A DNA stretch of 64,000 nucleotides from Gammaproteobacteria bacterium (GCA_025355645.1 JANXZG010000026.1:80054-144053), one strand, 5' to 3'. Counted from the stretch's first letter, positions 47,375 to 60,469 are shown. Numbers and translations are program-made. Notes: a model not told the origin generated them from the letters alone.

Positions 47375-48040
47375 CTACCGTTGCAACCCCGACAGCAACG
47401 GTACGAAACTGACAGCGCCCAGGGACTCGCGCGACACGCCCTGCTCCGTCTTCGTGTAGCGCACTAATTCCTGTTTTGATTCAGCGCCAATGGGCGCGAT
47501 CAACCGGCCGCCGGTGCGCAGCTGGTCGAACAATTGCGCCGGCACATCGGGTGGTGCGGCGGTTAGCAGGATTCCATCGAACGGCGCACGCGCGGCCCAG
47601 CCGAGGTAGCCATCATCGAGGCGCAGATGCAGGTTGCGGATCTTAAGCTCGCGCAAGGTCCGGCGCGCCCGCGCCAGGAGCGGGCCGATCCGTTCGATCG
47701 AGAAGATCTCCTGCACCAGTATCGCGAGCACCGCGGTCTGGTAGCCGCAGCCGGTGCCGATTTCCAGCACCTTGTCGACGGGTCCTGCGGCGAGCAGCGC
47801 CTCGGTCATGAGCGCAACAATGTACGGCTGGGAAATCGTCTGGCCAAAGCCAATCGGCAGCGCCGTATCCTCATACGCACGGCTTGAGAGCGCCTCATCG
47901 ACGAACAGGTGCCGTGGCACGTTGCGGATCCGATCGAGCACGCGCTCATTGCTAATGCCCTGCTCCTTAAGCCGCAGCACCAGCCGCTCACGGGTGCGTG
48001 CCGAGGTCATGCCGATGCCGCTGAGCCGCGAGTCTTCCAT
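47375..48040 (-). CDS. pcm: Protein-L-isoaspartate O-methyltransferase
   Basis: A 221-residue SAM-dependent enzyme that methylates isoaspartyl residues and starts their repair. [24 protein letters not shown] and [18 protein letters not shown] (near 70) form the substrate-site signature, and [16 protein letters not shown] (near 92) is SAM motif I. It starts four bases after surE, the conserved surE-pcm pair; the nlpD-rpoS genes that often follow are absent, and AT-rich DNA follows instead. Confidence 0.97.
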   Translation of the reverse strand: MEDSRLSGIGMTSARTRERLVLRLKEQGISNERVLDRIRNVPRHLFVDEALSSRAYEDTALPIGFGQTISQPYIVALMTEALLAAGPVDKVLEIGTGCGYQTAVLAILVQEIFSIERIGPLLARARRTLRELKIRNLHLRLDDGYLGWAARAPFDGILLTAAPPDVPAQLFDQLRTGGRLIAPIGAESKQELVRYTKTEQGVSRESLGAVSFVPLLSGLQR

Positions 48041-48044
48041 TGCT

Positions 48045-48797
48045 TCAGGAGCGATCGAGCCAGTGCTCGATCTCGGCTAGCGCGGAGTGGCGGGTCAGGT
48101 CGATCTGCAAGGGCGTGATCGAGGCATAGCCGCTGGCGATGGCGTGAAAATCGGTGCCAAGCCCTGCATCCTGCCCAGCGCCTGCGGAGCCGACCCAATA
48201 GACATCCTGGCCGCGCGGGTCCTGCGCGCGCACGATTTGCTCGCTGCGATGCCGGTTACCCAGGCGCGTGACGCGAAGTCCGCGCAGCTCGCCATCGGCA
48301 AGGTCCGGTACGTTGACGTTCAGGATCATCGGCATGGGCGGCGCGGCGCGGGACAGGCGCTCGACCAGATCCGCAGCAATTCTTGCGGCGCTCGCGAAAT
48401 TGCGCGGGCTGCCGGCCTCGATGCATAAGGAAACCGCAATCGCCGGAAGCCCAAGGAAGCGGCCCTCGATTGCGGCGGCCACGGTGCCGGAATACAGCAC
48501 GTCGTCGCCGAGATTCGCGCCATGATTGACGCCGGAGACGACGAGGTTGTGTTCGAAATCAAAAAAGCCGGACACGGCCATGTGCACGCAATCGGTCGGC
48601 GTGCCGCTAACGTAATAGGAGTCAGGCTCATAGCATGTCGCGCGCAATGGCATGTCCAGGGTCAGTGAGTTGCTGGCGCCGCTGCGGTTACGATCGGGGG
48701 CCACGATCGTGACCTCGCCCAACGGACTGATAGCCGTCTTCAGTGCGGCAAGTCCCTCGGCCCGGTAACCATCGTCGTTCGATAAGAGTATTTTCAT
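48045..48797 (-). CDS. surE: 5'/3'-nucleotidase SurE
   Basis: A 250-residue metal-dependent phosphatase acting on nucleoside monophosphates. The metal-binding [13 protein letters not shown] is at the N-terminus, with [14 protein letters not shown] (near 35) and [21 protein letters not shown] (near 88), all conserved. It precedes pcm by four bases and is divergent from the Smr gene. Confidence 0.97.
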   Translation of the reverse strand: MKILLSNDDGYRAEGLAALKTAISPLGEVTIVAPDRNRSGASNSLTLDMPLRATCYEPDSYYVSGTPTDCVHMAVSGFFDFEHNLVVSGVNHGANLGDDVLYSGTVAAAIEGRFLGLPAIAVSLCIEAGSPRNFASAARIAADLVERLSRAAPPMPMILNVNVPDLADGELRGLRVTRLGNRHRSEQIVRAQDPRGQDVYWVGSAGAGQDAGLGTDFHAIASGYASITPLQIDLTRHSALAEIEHWLDRS

Positions 48798-48869
48798 GTG
48801 TGGCGCGCGGCGCCCCGCGGACTATACTGGAAGGCCAGAAAGGCGCATAGCGGATCGGGTGCCGCAGGC

Positions 48870-49418
48870 ATGGCCAAACAGAACGAGGTAACGCCAGGCG
48901 CCGACAATGCGGAATTTCGCGCCGCCATGCGCGATGTCCGGCCGCTAAAATCCGGTGCCGCACGAGAAGCGTCTTCGCCGCGCAAGCTCCGCCACGTCAT
49001 CCGCAAGCCCGCCGCGCCGGGCATCGAATTGCATGAGATGCCGCTGATCGATGCCGAAAGCGGCGCTGACGTGAGCCCCGAAGAGATGCTGTCGCATCGC
49101 CGGCCTGGCGTGCGCGACCAGGTCCTGCGGCGCCTGCGGCGCGGCCTGATTCCAATCGAAGCTCAGCTCGACCTGCATGGCGTGACACAGTCGGTCGCCC
49201 GCTCGCTGACGGTGCAGTTCATCGACTCGGCTCGCGCCGGCGGACTGCGCTGCGTGCGAATCATCCATGGCAAAGGCATGCGCTCGGGCAGTCGCGGCGC
49301 GATCCTGAAGTCTGCGCTGAACGGCTGGCTGCGCCGGCATCCCGATGTCCTGGCCTTCACCTCGGCCCGGCCCATTGACGGTGGCGCTGGCGCCGCCTAC
49401 TTATTGCTACGCGCGTAG
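48870..49418 (+). CDS. Smr-domain protein
   Basis: A 182-residue protein starting at the ATG at 48870 (the frame is open to 48798 but lacks support). The charged N-terminal half includes EFRAAMRDVRPLK and PRKLRHVIRKP. The C-terminal Smr domain (about 98-180) has LDLHGVTQSVARSLTVQFI and RIIHGKGMRSG, the motifs of Smr nicking or RNA-cleaving nucleases, as in the YdaL/SmrA group. The biological role of this proteobacterial group is uncertain. Its 3' end overlaps ispDF by 12 bases convergently. Confidence 0.9.
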   Translation: MAKQNEVTPGADNAEFRAAMRDVRPLKSGAAREASSPRKLRHVIRKPAAPGIELHEMPLIDAESGADVSPEEMLSHRRPGVRDQVLRRLRRGLIPIEAQLDLHGVTQSVARSLTVQFIDSARAGGLRCVRIIHGKGMRSGSRGAILKSALNGWLRRHPDVLAFTSARPIDGGAGAAYLLLRA

Positions 49419-50603
49419 CTCATCGAGCAGAACCACGGCCTGCGCGGCAAGCCCCTCGGCGCGGCCAATGAACCCCAGCCGTTCCGTAGTGGTCGCCTTG
49501 ATATTGATCCGCTGCACGTCTACGCCAAGATCCGCGGCGAGGTTTGCGGCGATCGCCGCGCGATGCGCAGTGATGCGCGGCGCCTCAGCAATCACGGTGA
49601 TATCCGCATTGACGAGCTGAAGGCCGGCACTGCGCACCATCCCGGCGACGTCGCGCAGGAACACGCGGCTGTCAGCACCGCGAAAGCGCGGATCGGTATC
49701 CGGGAAATGCTGGCCAATGTCACCCCGGGCGAGGGCGCCGAGCAGTGCATCGCAGAGCGCGTGAATTACCACGTCGCCGTCGGAGTGTGCGACGACGCCG
49801 TTTGAATGCAGGATGCGAACGCCGCCGAGCGTAACAAAATTGCCGGCGCCAAACGCATGCACGTCGAATCCCTGGCCGATGCGCATGGCAGTAGCTCCCA
49901 TGGATTGCAAGATCCGCGCGGCCGCGAGCAGATCGGCTGCCTGAGTAATCTTGATATTAAAGGCGGAGCCCGCCACCAGCTGCGCGCGCACGCCGCGCCG
50001 CTCCATCGCCTGCGCCTCGTCGGTGACTGTGGCGCCAGCGCGTGCCGCATCCTCGAGTCCTTCCATGAGCGCCGCATACGCGAACGCCTGCGGTGTCAGC
50101 GCGCGCCACAGGCCCTGCCGCTCAACGGTTGCGGCGCTCATCCCGTCCTCTTCACGCTTGAGGGTATCAACGAGCGGCGCGCCGAGCATCGCGCCCGATG
50201 TGCCGGGAACCAGCGCATCGATCAGGTTGCCGAGTTCCGGTGCTGTTAGACAGGGGCGAGCGGCGTCGTGCACCAGCACCCAATCCTGAGGCTGCGCCAA
50301 TGAAGCAAGCCGCTTCAGCCCGTTTAGCACCGAGGTCTGCCGGTCGGCGCCGCCCTCTGCTGTCAGCAAGCGGGTGCTCCCGAGTCGCTGCGCCAGCGGC
50401 GGCCATCGTTCATCCTGGGGCGCGACGACGACGACGATCGCCTCGATCCGCGCCTCCGCCAGCAGGCGTCGCAGCGTCCATTCCAGCATCGGCGCGCCGA
50501 GCAAGGGCGCGTACTGCTTGGGCTGGTCAGCGGTAAAGCGCTCCCCGCGACCCGCTGCGGGCACAATCGCCCACAAGCGCAGCGCAGCGCGGCTGCCGGT
50601 CAT
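49407..50603 (-). CDS. ispDF: Bifunctional IspD/IspF of the MEP isoprenoid pathway (fusion)
   Basis: A 398-residue fusion. The IspD half (about 1-235; IVPAAGRGERFTADQPKQY near the start, VHDAARPCLT near 110) makes CDP-methylerythritol. The IspF half starts at about residue 240 with MRIGQGFDVHAFGAG and has VVAHSDGDVVIHALCDALLG and INIKATTTERLGF; it makes the cyclodiphosphate. The junction is in frame without a stop. The internal ATG at 49886 coincides with where a free IspF would begin. The two proteins are usually separate in gammaproteobacteria. It overlaps ftsB upstream (ATGA). Confidence 0.95.
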   Translation of the reverse strand: MTGSRAALRLWAIVPAAGRGERFTADQPKQYAPLLGAPMLEWTLRRLLAEARIEAIVVVVAPQDERWPPLAQRLGSTRLLTAEGGADRQTSVLNGLKRLASLAQPQDWVLVHDAARPCLTAPELGNLIDALVPGTSGAMLGAPLVDTLKREEDGMSAATVERQGLWRALTPQAFAYAALMEGLEDAARAGATVTDEAQAMERRGVRAQLVAGSAFNIKITQAADLLAAARILQSMGATAMRIGQGFDVHAFGAGNFVTLGGVRILHSNGVVAHSDGDVVIHALCDALLGALARGDIGQHFPDTDPRFRGADSRVFLRDVAGMVRSAGLQLVNADITVIAEAPRITAHRAAIAANLAADLGVDVQRINIKATTTERLGFIGRAEGLAAQAVVLLDELRA

Positions 50604-50944
50604 TGGGCGCGGGCGGTCAGGGACTGGGCGACGGGTGCGACGGGCCGGGGCATCGGAATTGTGGCGTAGGGCTGCGCCTTAACGACCTGGAAGAATGTCT
50701 CGCTGTGCCCGACCATGCCAAGCTCGCTGCGCGCGCGCTCCTCGATGGCGTTCAAACCCACTTTCAGATTGTAGACCTCGGCGGCCAGCTGACGATTGCG
50801 ATCACGCTGCTCGCGATTCGCGGCGCCCTGTGCATCGAGCACGGTCTGCAGACGCGAAACCTCATGCATGCCCCGGTCAGAGATCCACAGGCGAACCTGG
50901 AGCATGACCACTGCGAGACTCAGGATAACCACACAAATCCTCAT
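50600..50944 (-). CDS. ftsB: Cell division protein FtsB
   Basis: A 114-residue bitopic inner-membrane protein of the divisome, partner of FtsL and FtsQ. It has a short cytosolic N-terminus, a membrane segment at about 4-20 (VVILSLAVVMLQVRLWI), a coiled coil (about 28-62, NREQRDRNRQLAAEVYNLK) and the conserved ERARSELGMV motif followed by TFFQVV. The tail is longer than in E. coli FtsB and Pro-rich. The order eno-ftsB-ispD is the classic arrangement. Confidence 0.94.
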   Translation of the reverse strand: MRICVVILSLAVVMLQVRLWISDRGMHEVSRLQTVLDAQGAANREQRDRNRQLAAEVYNLKVGLNAIEERARSELGMVGHSETFFQVVKAQPYATIPMPRPVAPVAQSLTARAQ

Positions 50945-50969
50945 AAGGTCATCAGCTTACCATGAACTC

Positions 50970-53089
<2,120 letters not shown>

Positions 53090-53102
53090 GCGTGGGGCAG
53101 GC

Positions 53103-54755
<1,653 letters not shown>

Positions 54756-54908
54756 TCACCGCCGCTTCAGTAAACAGCCAAACCGCGCGGCCAATTCATT
54801 TGGCCTCGAAAGTCTTGCCGGTGTAAGAGAAAAAAAGATAATTCGACGGGAAATCAGATTAGCAGATTGCCTCGCCGTCAACAATCAGCACCAGCGATTC
54901 ACTCGCCA

Positions 54909-56168
54909 TCACGCGCCGCGGGAGCAGCCTGCGACCCGGGCGGGTGAGACCGCGGTCATACGATAGGGATTGGGGGCGGGCACGACGTCCTCGAGCGACA
55001 CCATCACGCCCAAGTCCCGGTTGTCACCGACGACTCCATGGCGCATGGGTGTAAATACCGTCGCGACTTCCAAGTCAATCGGAACCTTCGGTTGCGAAAA
55101 CATTTCCGGAATATCGATGAAATTGTCGTGCCAACGCTCGCGGCCCACCTGTCCCGGGAAGTCGCCCCAAGGTAGGCGCATCCGAACCGCTGGCACGGGC
55201 CCAGTGGGAGTCCCACCGCACGCCATGCGTACGTGCACACGGCGCATCCGCGGCAGCGCAAGCAGGCTCGCCCGGCGGCCGGTCCAGCTGAAGGGACCAT
55301 TCAATGAGCAGGTCTCGGCGCCCCAGAGGCCCGCTTCCGCGAAAAGGTCCGGCGAATGACCTTCCTGCAAGGCCAGCCAAGGCTTCATCGTCTCGAACCC
55401 CGGCGTACCCGGGGCCCGAAATAACGAGCGCCCTTCCATGGGCGAGGCGGTCAGCATGAACCGGAACTCATCCACGCCGATTTCGTCGCGCAGCCGCAGC
55501 GCCTGAGCGATATGTTCGTCCGAATCATTCCAGTTAAAAAGCAGATAGCGCCAATGCACGGTCGGTCCCGACTGCTCAGATCGCCGCTTTTCTTCCGTGA
55601 CGCGACGCATGCCGAGCAGCGCTTTCTCGAACGAGCCGCCCTTGTGGTACCGACCGTAGGTTTCCTGGTCAACGCCGCCAATCGTGCAGCAGATAAAGTC
55701 CACCAGCCCTTCAGCGACGTTACGCTCGGCCTTGCCGGAGCGCGCCAGCAGGATACCGTTGGTACTGGTCGTGATGTGGATCCGCGGGTTCATCTTCTTG
55801 GCATAGGCAAGCATGTCCAGCGCCCGCGGATGCAGGAACGGCTCACCATAGTTATAGAAATACAGTTCCTCCAGGTGCGGGCCCACTTCATCCATGAGTC
55901 GGCAGAAAAGGTCCCACCGCATGAAGTTTTCGCGCCGCAATTCGATATGCGCGTCATTGGCAATGTCGCAGGTCTCGTTGCGACAGCGGATATTGCACTT
56001 AATCGAAGGTTCGAGGATTAGCCTGTTCGGGTAGGGGTGGCTCGGCGTCAGATCCGCCGCGTCGTGGCCGGCGGCTCGCTCATACATCGAGCATGCCGTG
56101 CAGTGGATCCCCGATCGAAGCGCTTCGCGACGCGCGGCGACTGCGGTGTTCCCCAGGATCGTGCTCAC
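54909..56168 (-). CDS. Radical SAM protein, main part of a gene broken by a 4-bp duplication
   Basis: A 419-residue frame from a GTG at 56168. After the second half of a SPASM/Twitch-like domain (IHCTACSMYER) comes the radical SAM core. Its cluster motif is CNIRCRNETC (C58, C62, C67), spaced C-x3-C-x4-C instead of the usual C-x3-C-x2-C. YFYNYGEPFLHPRAL and ITTSTNGILL are typical core strands. A C-terminal beta-rich domain (about 280-400, GPFSWTGRRASLLALPRMRR) resembles accessory domains of surface-polysaccharide proteins. The N-terminal part of the protein is encoded in another phase upstream (see 56080-56322). The GTG may be only an apparent start. Confidence 0.75.
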   Translation of the reverse strand: MSTILGNTAVAARREALRSGIHCTACSMYERAAGHDAADLTPSHPYPNRLILEPSIKCNIRCRNETCDIANDAHIELRRENFMRWDLFCRLMDEVGPHLEELYFYNYGEPFLHPRALDMLAYAKKMNPRIHITTSTNGILLARSGKAERNVAEGLVDFICCTIGGVDQETYGRYHKGGSFEKALLGMRRVTEEKRRSEQSGPTVHWRYLLFNWNDSDEHIAQALRLRDEIGVDEFRFMLTASPMEGRSLFRAPGTPGFETMKPWLALQEGHSPDLFAEAGLWGAETCSLNGPFSWTGRRASLLALPRMRRVHVRMACGGTPTGPVPAVRMRLPWGDFPGQVGRERWHDNFIDIPEMFSQPKVPIDLEVATVFTPMRHGVVGDNRDLGVMVSLEDVVPAPNPYRMTAVSPARVAGCSRGA

Positions 56169-56322
56169 TCAGGGGCGCCTCTGCAACGCTGCCGTAATTT
56201 CGCACCTTGAACGGATCATCTGGCCCGCAGGTCACGCTGCCGTCGCATAAAACAGTGACCGCATGCCATAGCCAGCGGCAGTACAGCGGCTCGGCGCGCT
56301 TCTTCGCTGTGAATCCGAGCAT
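56080..56322 (-). pseudogene. 5' portion of the same radical SAM gene, out of phase after a TGAGTGAG duplication
   Basis: From the ATG at 56322 (GGAGG ten bases upstream) the frame reads KKRAEPLYCRWLWHAVTVLC, DGSVTCGPDD and FKVRNYGSVAEAPLS, the first half of a SPASM/Twitch-like cluster domain. It then derails into Arg/Ser-rich nonsense. Removing one copy of the tandem TGAG at 56171-56164 restores APLSTILGNTAVAARREALR and joins it to the downstream frame, giving a single protein of 469 residues. Either a natural pseudogene, a slippage-prone site or an assembly error. Confidence 0.7.
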
Positions 56323-56373
56323 GCCGCTAATTCCTCCGAATGCAGCGTTGGGCGATCCCTAGCAGTTCATGGA

Positions 56374-57711
56374 TCAGCAGACAACGGGCGCACGCTCCCA
56401 TCCGAATGAGAGGCCATGCACCCCGGCCGCGGCGCGCAACGGGGCGTTCGACCACAGGTCTGCGATCGCAATAAGCTGCTCGTCGTGGAAAATGAAAGGT
56501 AGCGCATCGCGAGCCCACGGCAGGACACCCATCGCCTGGCATAGGTGCTGAACGCTCTGGAGCCTTCCGGTTGGGGCGATGCGCATCTTCTCCCCGCCGG
56601 CGCGCGCGCGCACCCTAAGCGCTGACTGGAGCCGCTCGTGCGCAAGGCCGCCCGGGCGCATCACCGCGCGCAGGCAGCCGAGGCGCTCGCCGAGTTCAAG
56701 CACGGGATCGTTGCGCCAGTTCCATTCGAACGTGCCGAGCACGCTAGGCATTTGCGCCGCGGTCAAAAAGATCCGCTCCCGGTAGCGTCTTAATGCGTGC
56801 GCGCCCCACCTGACAACCGGCAAATGATCGTCACGCGCCTCTAGCATCTGTCGCAACGCCTCCGTCAAGCGTGCAGTAGAGGGCAGCGCGGCGCCTTCAA
56901 GTGCCAGCCAACGACGCAGGGCATTGAGGCGCCGCAAAGGCTGCAAGCGGCGCATTCCGACTACTGATAAGGCGGCTCCGTCGCGCGCGCCGGCAAGATC
57001 CCCATCGGCGAGCGCATCGAGCAGATGCTGCGAGTCCGCGCTGTGCTGCGCTGCCCGTGCAAGCGCAGCGCTTGCAGCCGGCCAGCGACTCTGCAGCTGG
57101 GGCCAGAGCTGGTGCCGCAGGAAAGCTCGATCAAAACGCGGGTCCCGATTCATCGGATCCTCGATCGAGGGAACGCCGTGCTTGGTAGCGTACTGCTGCA
57201 GTTCAAGCCGCCCCACCCCAAGCAGCGGGCGAAGGTGCCAGCCGGCGCCCAAGGGGCGACATTCCGGCATGCTCGAAAGCCCTTTCGGTCCTGCGCCGCG
57301 CAGCGCCTGCAACAGGAAGGTCTCCGCCTGGTCTTCTGCGTGGTGCGCCGTGACCAGGCACTCACCCGTCGCGAGCTGCGCCGCAAGGGCCGAATAGCGG
57401 ACTTCGCGCGCGGCCGCCTCAATCGATGCGCCCGGTGGCAGCTCGACCTCGACTACCACGATCGCGAGTGGCATCTGCAGGGCCCTGCATAGGGCCGCGC
57501 TCGCCTTAAGGAACGCGCCGGATGCGCTCTGCAAGCCGTGATCGACATGCACAGCCCGGACCGGCGGACCGCCAGGCAGTGCGGCACGCCCGGCGAGCCG
57601 CGCGAGCGCGGTCGCAAGGCAGCTTGAATCCAGCCCGCCACTCAAGCCGACCACGATTCCCGTGGCCGCTGCAGGCAGCAGGCGTTCGAGGGTGGCCAGA
57701 AGTGAGTCCAT
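56374..57711 (-). CDS. tilS: tRNA(Ile)-lysidine synthetase TilS
   Basis: A 445-residue enzyme that converts the wobble C of tRNA-Ile(CAU) to lysidine. The PP-loop GIVVGLSGGLDSSCLATAL is at about residues 18-36, VTAHHAEDQAETFLLQALRG near 135 and DPMNRDPRFDRAFLRHQLWP near 190. C-terminal TilS substrate-binding domains follow. The ATG at 57711 is preferred, although the frame extends to 57741. It is divergent from the LysE gene. Confidence 0.94.
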   Translation of the reverse strand: MDSLLATLERLLPAAATGIVVGLSGGLDSSCLATALARLAGRAALPGGPPVRAVHVDHGLQSASGAFLKASAALCRALQMPLAIVVVEVELPPGASIEAAAREVRYSALAAQLATGECLVTAHHAEDQAETFLLQALRGAGPKGLSSMPECRPLGAGWHLRPLLGVGRLELQQYATKHGVPSIEDPMNRDPRFDRAFLRHQLWPQLQSRWPAASAALARAAQHSADSQHLLDALADGDLAGARDGAALSVVGMRRLQPLRRLNALRRWLALEGAALPSTARLTEALRQMLEARDDHLPVVRWGAHALRRYRERIFLTAAQMPSVLGTFEWNWRNDPVLELGERLGCLRAVMRPGGLAHERLQSALRVRARAGGEKMRIAPTGRLQSVQHLCQAMGVLPWARDALPFIFHDEQLIAIADLWSNAPLRAAAGVHGLSFGWERAPVVC

Positions 57712-57752
57712 GGCTGCAAAGACCGCTGTAAAAATAAACATACTAGGCGAAA

Positions 57753-58400
57753 ATGCGCCGCATGGCTTCAGTTACCGGCGCCTTGATCGCATTCACTGCA
57801 GCTGCGGGTTTGTTGACGATTACCCCCGGCCTCGATACGGCGCTGTTGCTTCGGACCGCAGCATCCGAGGGTGCGCGCGCCGCCACGCATGCGGCAATCG
57901 GCATCGTGACGGCTTGTTTTGGCTGGGCGATCATGGTGGCCTTCGGGCTCGGCGCACTGCTGGCCGCCTCCCCGCTTGCCTACACGCTGCTGCGCGCGAT
58001 CGGCGCATGCTACCTGCTGTTCACGGGTATTAAAATGTTACTGCGGCCTCGAGATGGATTTCTTGACACGAGCCCTGATCCGCGCGCCGGGCGCCTCGCT
58101 GCCCGTGCGGCATTCGCGCGCGGCGCGCTGACCAACCTGCTAAATCCAAAGGTGGGTATTTTCTACGTGTCGTTCTTGCCGCAGTTCGTTCCCGCCGGCG
58201 TATCCGTTGCGGGCTTTCTCCTGCTGCTAGGCGCCATCCACGCGGTACTTGGGGGCCTGTGGTTTGCAAGCCTGATCCGGGCAACCCAGCCGATCGCGCG
58301 GTGGTTGCGCCGCCCGGCAATCGTCGCTGGCCTTGACCGGCTGACCGGCGGCTTGTTCATCACGTTCGGACTAGGGCTGGCGGTGCGCAAGTTCGCCTGA
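57753..58400 (+). CDS. LysE/RhtB-family amino-acid exporter
   Basis: A 215-residue inner-membrane protein with six hydrophobic segments. LLTITPGLDTALLLRTAASEG is the LysE signature (PGxxxxxVLxxS-like) near residue 20, and FARGALTNLLNPKVGIFYVSFLPQF near 122 is the second conserved block. Such proteins export amino acids or homoserine lactones; the substrate is not predictable. AGG lies close before the ATG. The 173 bases downstream to the GT2 gene hold no recognisable feature. Confidence 0.9.
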   Translation: MRRMASVTGALIAFTAAAGLLTITPGLDTALLLRTAASEGARAATHAAIGIVTACFGWAIMVAFGLGALLAASPLAYTLLRAIGACYLLFTGIKMLLRPRDGFLDTSPDPRAGRLAARAAFARGALTNLLNPKVGIFYVSFLPQFVPAGVSVAGFLLLLGAIHAVLGGLWFASLIRATQPIARWLRRPAIVAGLDRLTGGLFITFGLGLAVRKFA

Positions 58401-58573
58401 GCGCAATTTCGTTCAACCGCCAGCACTTCCATCGAGAAATGCCGAGACGAGGATTAGAGTTTGCGGCAGGAATGGATCGGCTGGGCGGCCTGAAAAATTG
58501 ATTCAACCCGGCTCTTGCCGCGCCGCCGCTGACATCATTCCGCCGATTTACTTATATTGCTTTTTTTGGCCCT

Positions 58574-59494
58574 TCAGTCACTCAGGCGGAACGGTTTGAA
58601 CAAGGCCTGTGCCATAAATTTCCACGCGTCGCCGGCGCCAGGGTGCTCGATAATGGCGCGTAGCCCATAGACAATTGCGGTCTGCCGATCATTGTTGTCA
58701 TATGCCCAACGGCCGTACTTTATCAAGAGCTGATACTGCGGAAAAGTATCCGCATCGTGCAATTCTTCAATCAGAGGCTGGATCTGCACCGCAACGCCGC
58801 GCCGGTGACACGCACGCTCGCAAACCGCCCGCGCTATCCTTTCCTGCCTCAGGCGCAGTTGCCGGCTGATTGATTTCAAATGCCCCCGGTACTTTAAAAT
58901 GACCTCGTCAAGATTGGCGAGTTTGCCGATTTCCCCCAGGCGCAATATAAGATCCAGATCCTCGGCGGGAAATTGAGTCGCGTCATATCCGCCAATTGCC
59001 AAGACGGATTCCCGTCTCATCATGAAACACGGATGCGCTATGGAGGGTCGGGCGACCAGGGCCGCTTTCTGTATCTCGCCGTCCTCGATCGGGTACAAGA
59101 TGCGCCCATACATCCGACCGGCTTCATTGATCAGTTGAATGTGGCCACCGACGCATACCACCTCGGGATGTTCCTGTAAGAACTTCACCTGACTTGCGAA
59201 ACGACCGCTCAAGGAGATATCGTCCGAGTCCATGCGCGCGATGAGCTGCCCCTGCGCCATGGCCAGCAGTTCATTCAGACTGGCACACAAACCCTTGTTT
59301 TCTCGTGAGATAACCCGCACGCGGCTGTCTTTGATCGCGTATTCACTGAGTATCGCTGGTGTCGAGTCGGTCGAGCCATCGTCGATGATCAATAGCTCAA
59401 AATCCGAATATGTCTGCGTCAGTATGCTTTCAACCGCCGCGCACAGATATTTCTGTTGGTTGTACGTCGGCATCAACACAGAGACAAAGGCCAT
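58574..59494 (-). CDS. Family 2 glycosyltransferase
   Basis: A 306-residue GT-A-fold enzyme. VSVLMPTYNQQKYLCAAVESI and LLIIDDGSTDSTPAIL give the nucleotide-sugar site, LIARMDSDDISLSGRFASQV the DxD metal motif, and FPAEDLDLILRLGEIG the catalytic ED. The C-terminal 80 residues are helical. The ATG at 59494 is preferred over the TTG at 59500. It should add a sugar to a surface glycan or glycolipid. It is divergent from the two GT32-like genes. Confidence 0.92.
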   Translation of the reverse strand: MAFVSVLMPTYNQQKYLCAAVESILTQTYSDFELLIIDDGSTDSTPAILSEYAIKDSRVRVISRENKGLCASLNELLAMAQGQLIARMDSDDISLSGRFASQVKFLQEHPEVVCVGGHIQLINEAGRMYGRILYPIEDGEIQKAALVARPSIAHPCFMMRRESVLAIGGYDATQFPAEDLDLILRLGEIGKLANLDEVILKYRGHLKSISRQLRLRQERIARAVCERACHRRGVAVQIQPLIEELHDADTFPQYQLLIKYGRWAYDNNDRQTAIVYGLRAIIEHPGAGDAWKFMAQALFKPFRLSD

Positions 59495-59638
59495 TTGCAA
59501 ATATTATCAGAGTAGCCGATCACCCAATAACGGATGCGCAGGGCCGGATGAACCCTTATTGCCGTTGCAGTATATTGTCCTCCGTGAGCAACCAAACCCC
59601 TTATGCCCCGCAGCCAGCCACGATCCGGATAACTGCTC

Positions 59639-60469
59639 GTGCCGGAGCCTAGTCAACTCCATCTTTTCCAGTACTGGGACAGCGAATCGCCACCGCCAGA
59701 GATAGTGCCCCTTCTGGATTCCTACCGGGCGCAAAACCCGAATATGCACTACCGGTGTTTTGATCGTTCAGCGGCGGCATCTTTCATCGGCATGAATTTT
59801 GACCGGCGGCGCCTGGCGGCATTTGATTCTTGTGCGGTACCCGCCATGCAGTCAGACTACTTTCGCTACTGCGCGGTATTGGCGGCGGGCGGGTTTTACT
59901 CGGACGCGGATACCTATTGTGTGGCACCCCTGGAACCATTGCTGCCCGCCACCGCGGATGCGGTGCTTTTTTACAAGGAGCCATTCTTGCCGGCTGGTGT
60001 CGATGAGGCCATGTTTAGAAACGCGAAATTGCTCCAGGTGATGAACGGCGTATTCGGCTTCCGGCGAGCTGGACATCCTCTAATGGAAGCGCTGGTCGAG
60101 ATTGCGACTGTAAACATCGAGCGACGCATTTCGAACAGCGTATGGCTGACAACGGGACCCGCCATCGTATCGGCACTTTACTTGCTATCGCGCATGACGA
60201 CGCAGCAACGCTCGCGCCTGTCAGACAGCTCCGCCATCGGGATGATCCCGAATCTATGGTTTACCGAAGGGCAGAAATTCACGTTCTTCCAGATCGTCCA
60301 TGACTACGTAAGCAGCCGGCACCTTAACTTCGAGCGCCTTTTTGATGGAATCAGCGTTGTGCGGTATGTCGATATACTGGACCGCTACATAAAACAGCCG
60401 GACCTCTCCTACAAGACCACCGGAACACATTGGGAAAACTGGAAAGAGTCAATATTCCGTGATGGCTGA
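59639..60469 (+). CDS. GT32-like glycosyltransferase, first of a tandem pair
   Basis: A 276-residue protein starting at a GTG. LHLFQYWDSESPPPEIVPLL opens it, and SDYFRYCAVLAAGGFYSDADTYC holds the DxD motif (DAD) of the GT32/Gly_transf_sug family near residue 85. HPLMEALVEIATVN and TGPAIVSALYLL follow as in that family. There is no signal peptide, so it is likely cytosolic or membrane-associated, acting on glycans. Its stop lies inside the next, paralogous gene. Confidence 0.83.
   Translation: MPEPSQLHLFQYWDSESPPPEIVPLLDSYRAQNPNMHYRCFDRSAAASFIGMNFDRRRLAAFDSCAVPAMQSDYFRYCAVLAAGGFYSDADTYCVAPLEPLLPATADAVLFYKEPFLPAGVDEAMFRNAKLLQVMNGVFGFRRAGHPLMEALVEIATVNIERRISNSVWLTTGPAIVSALYLLSRMTTQQRSRLSDSSAIGMIPNLWFTEGQKFTFFQIVHDYVSSRHLNFERLFDGISVVRYVDILDRYIKQPDLSYKTTGTHWENWKESIFRDG

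Noticed and set aside
49407..49886. A separate ispF gene starting at the internal ATG
   Set aside because: The upstream ispD frame reads through without a stop, so a fusion is the simpler call; internal initiation stays possible.
54789..54805. Perfect GGCCAA-N5-TTGGCC inverted repeat in the pyrG leader
   Set aside because: Six-base arms without a T-run or known binding-site match; noted only in the pyrG entry.
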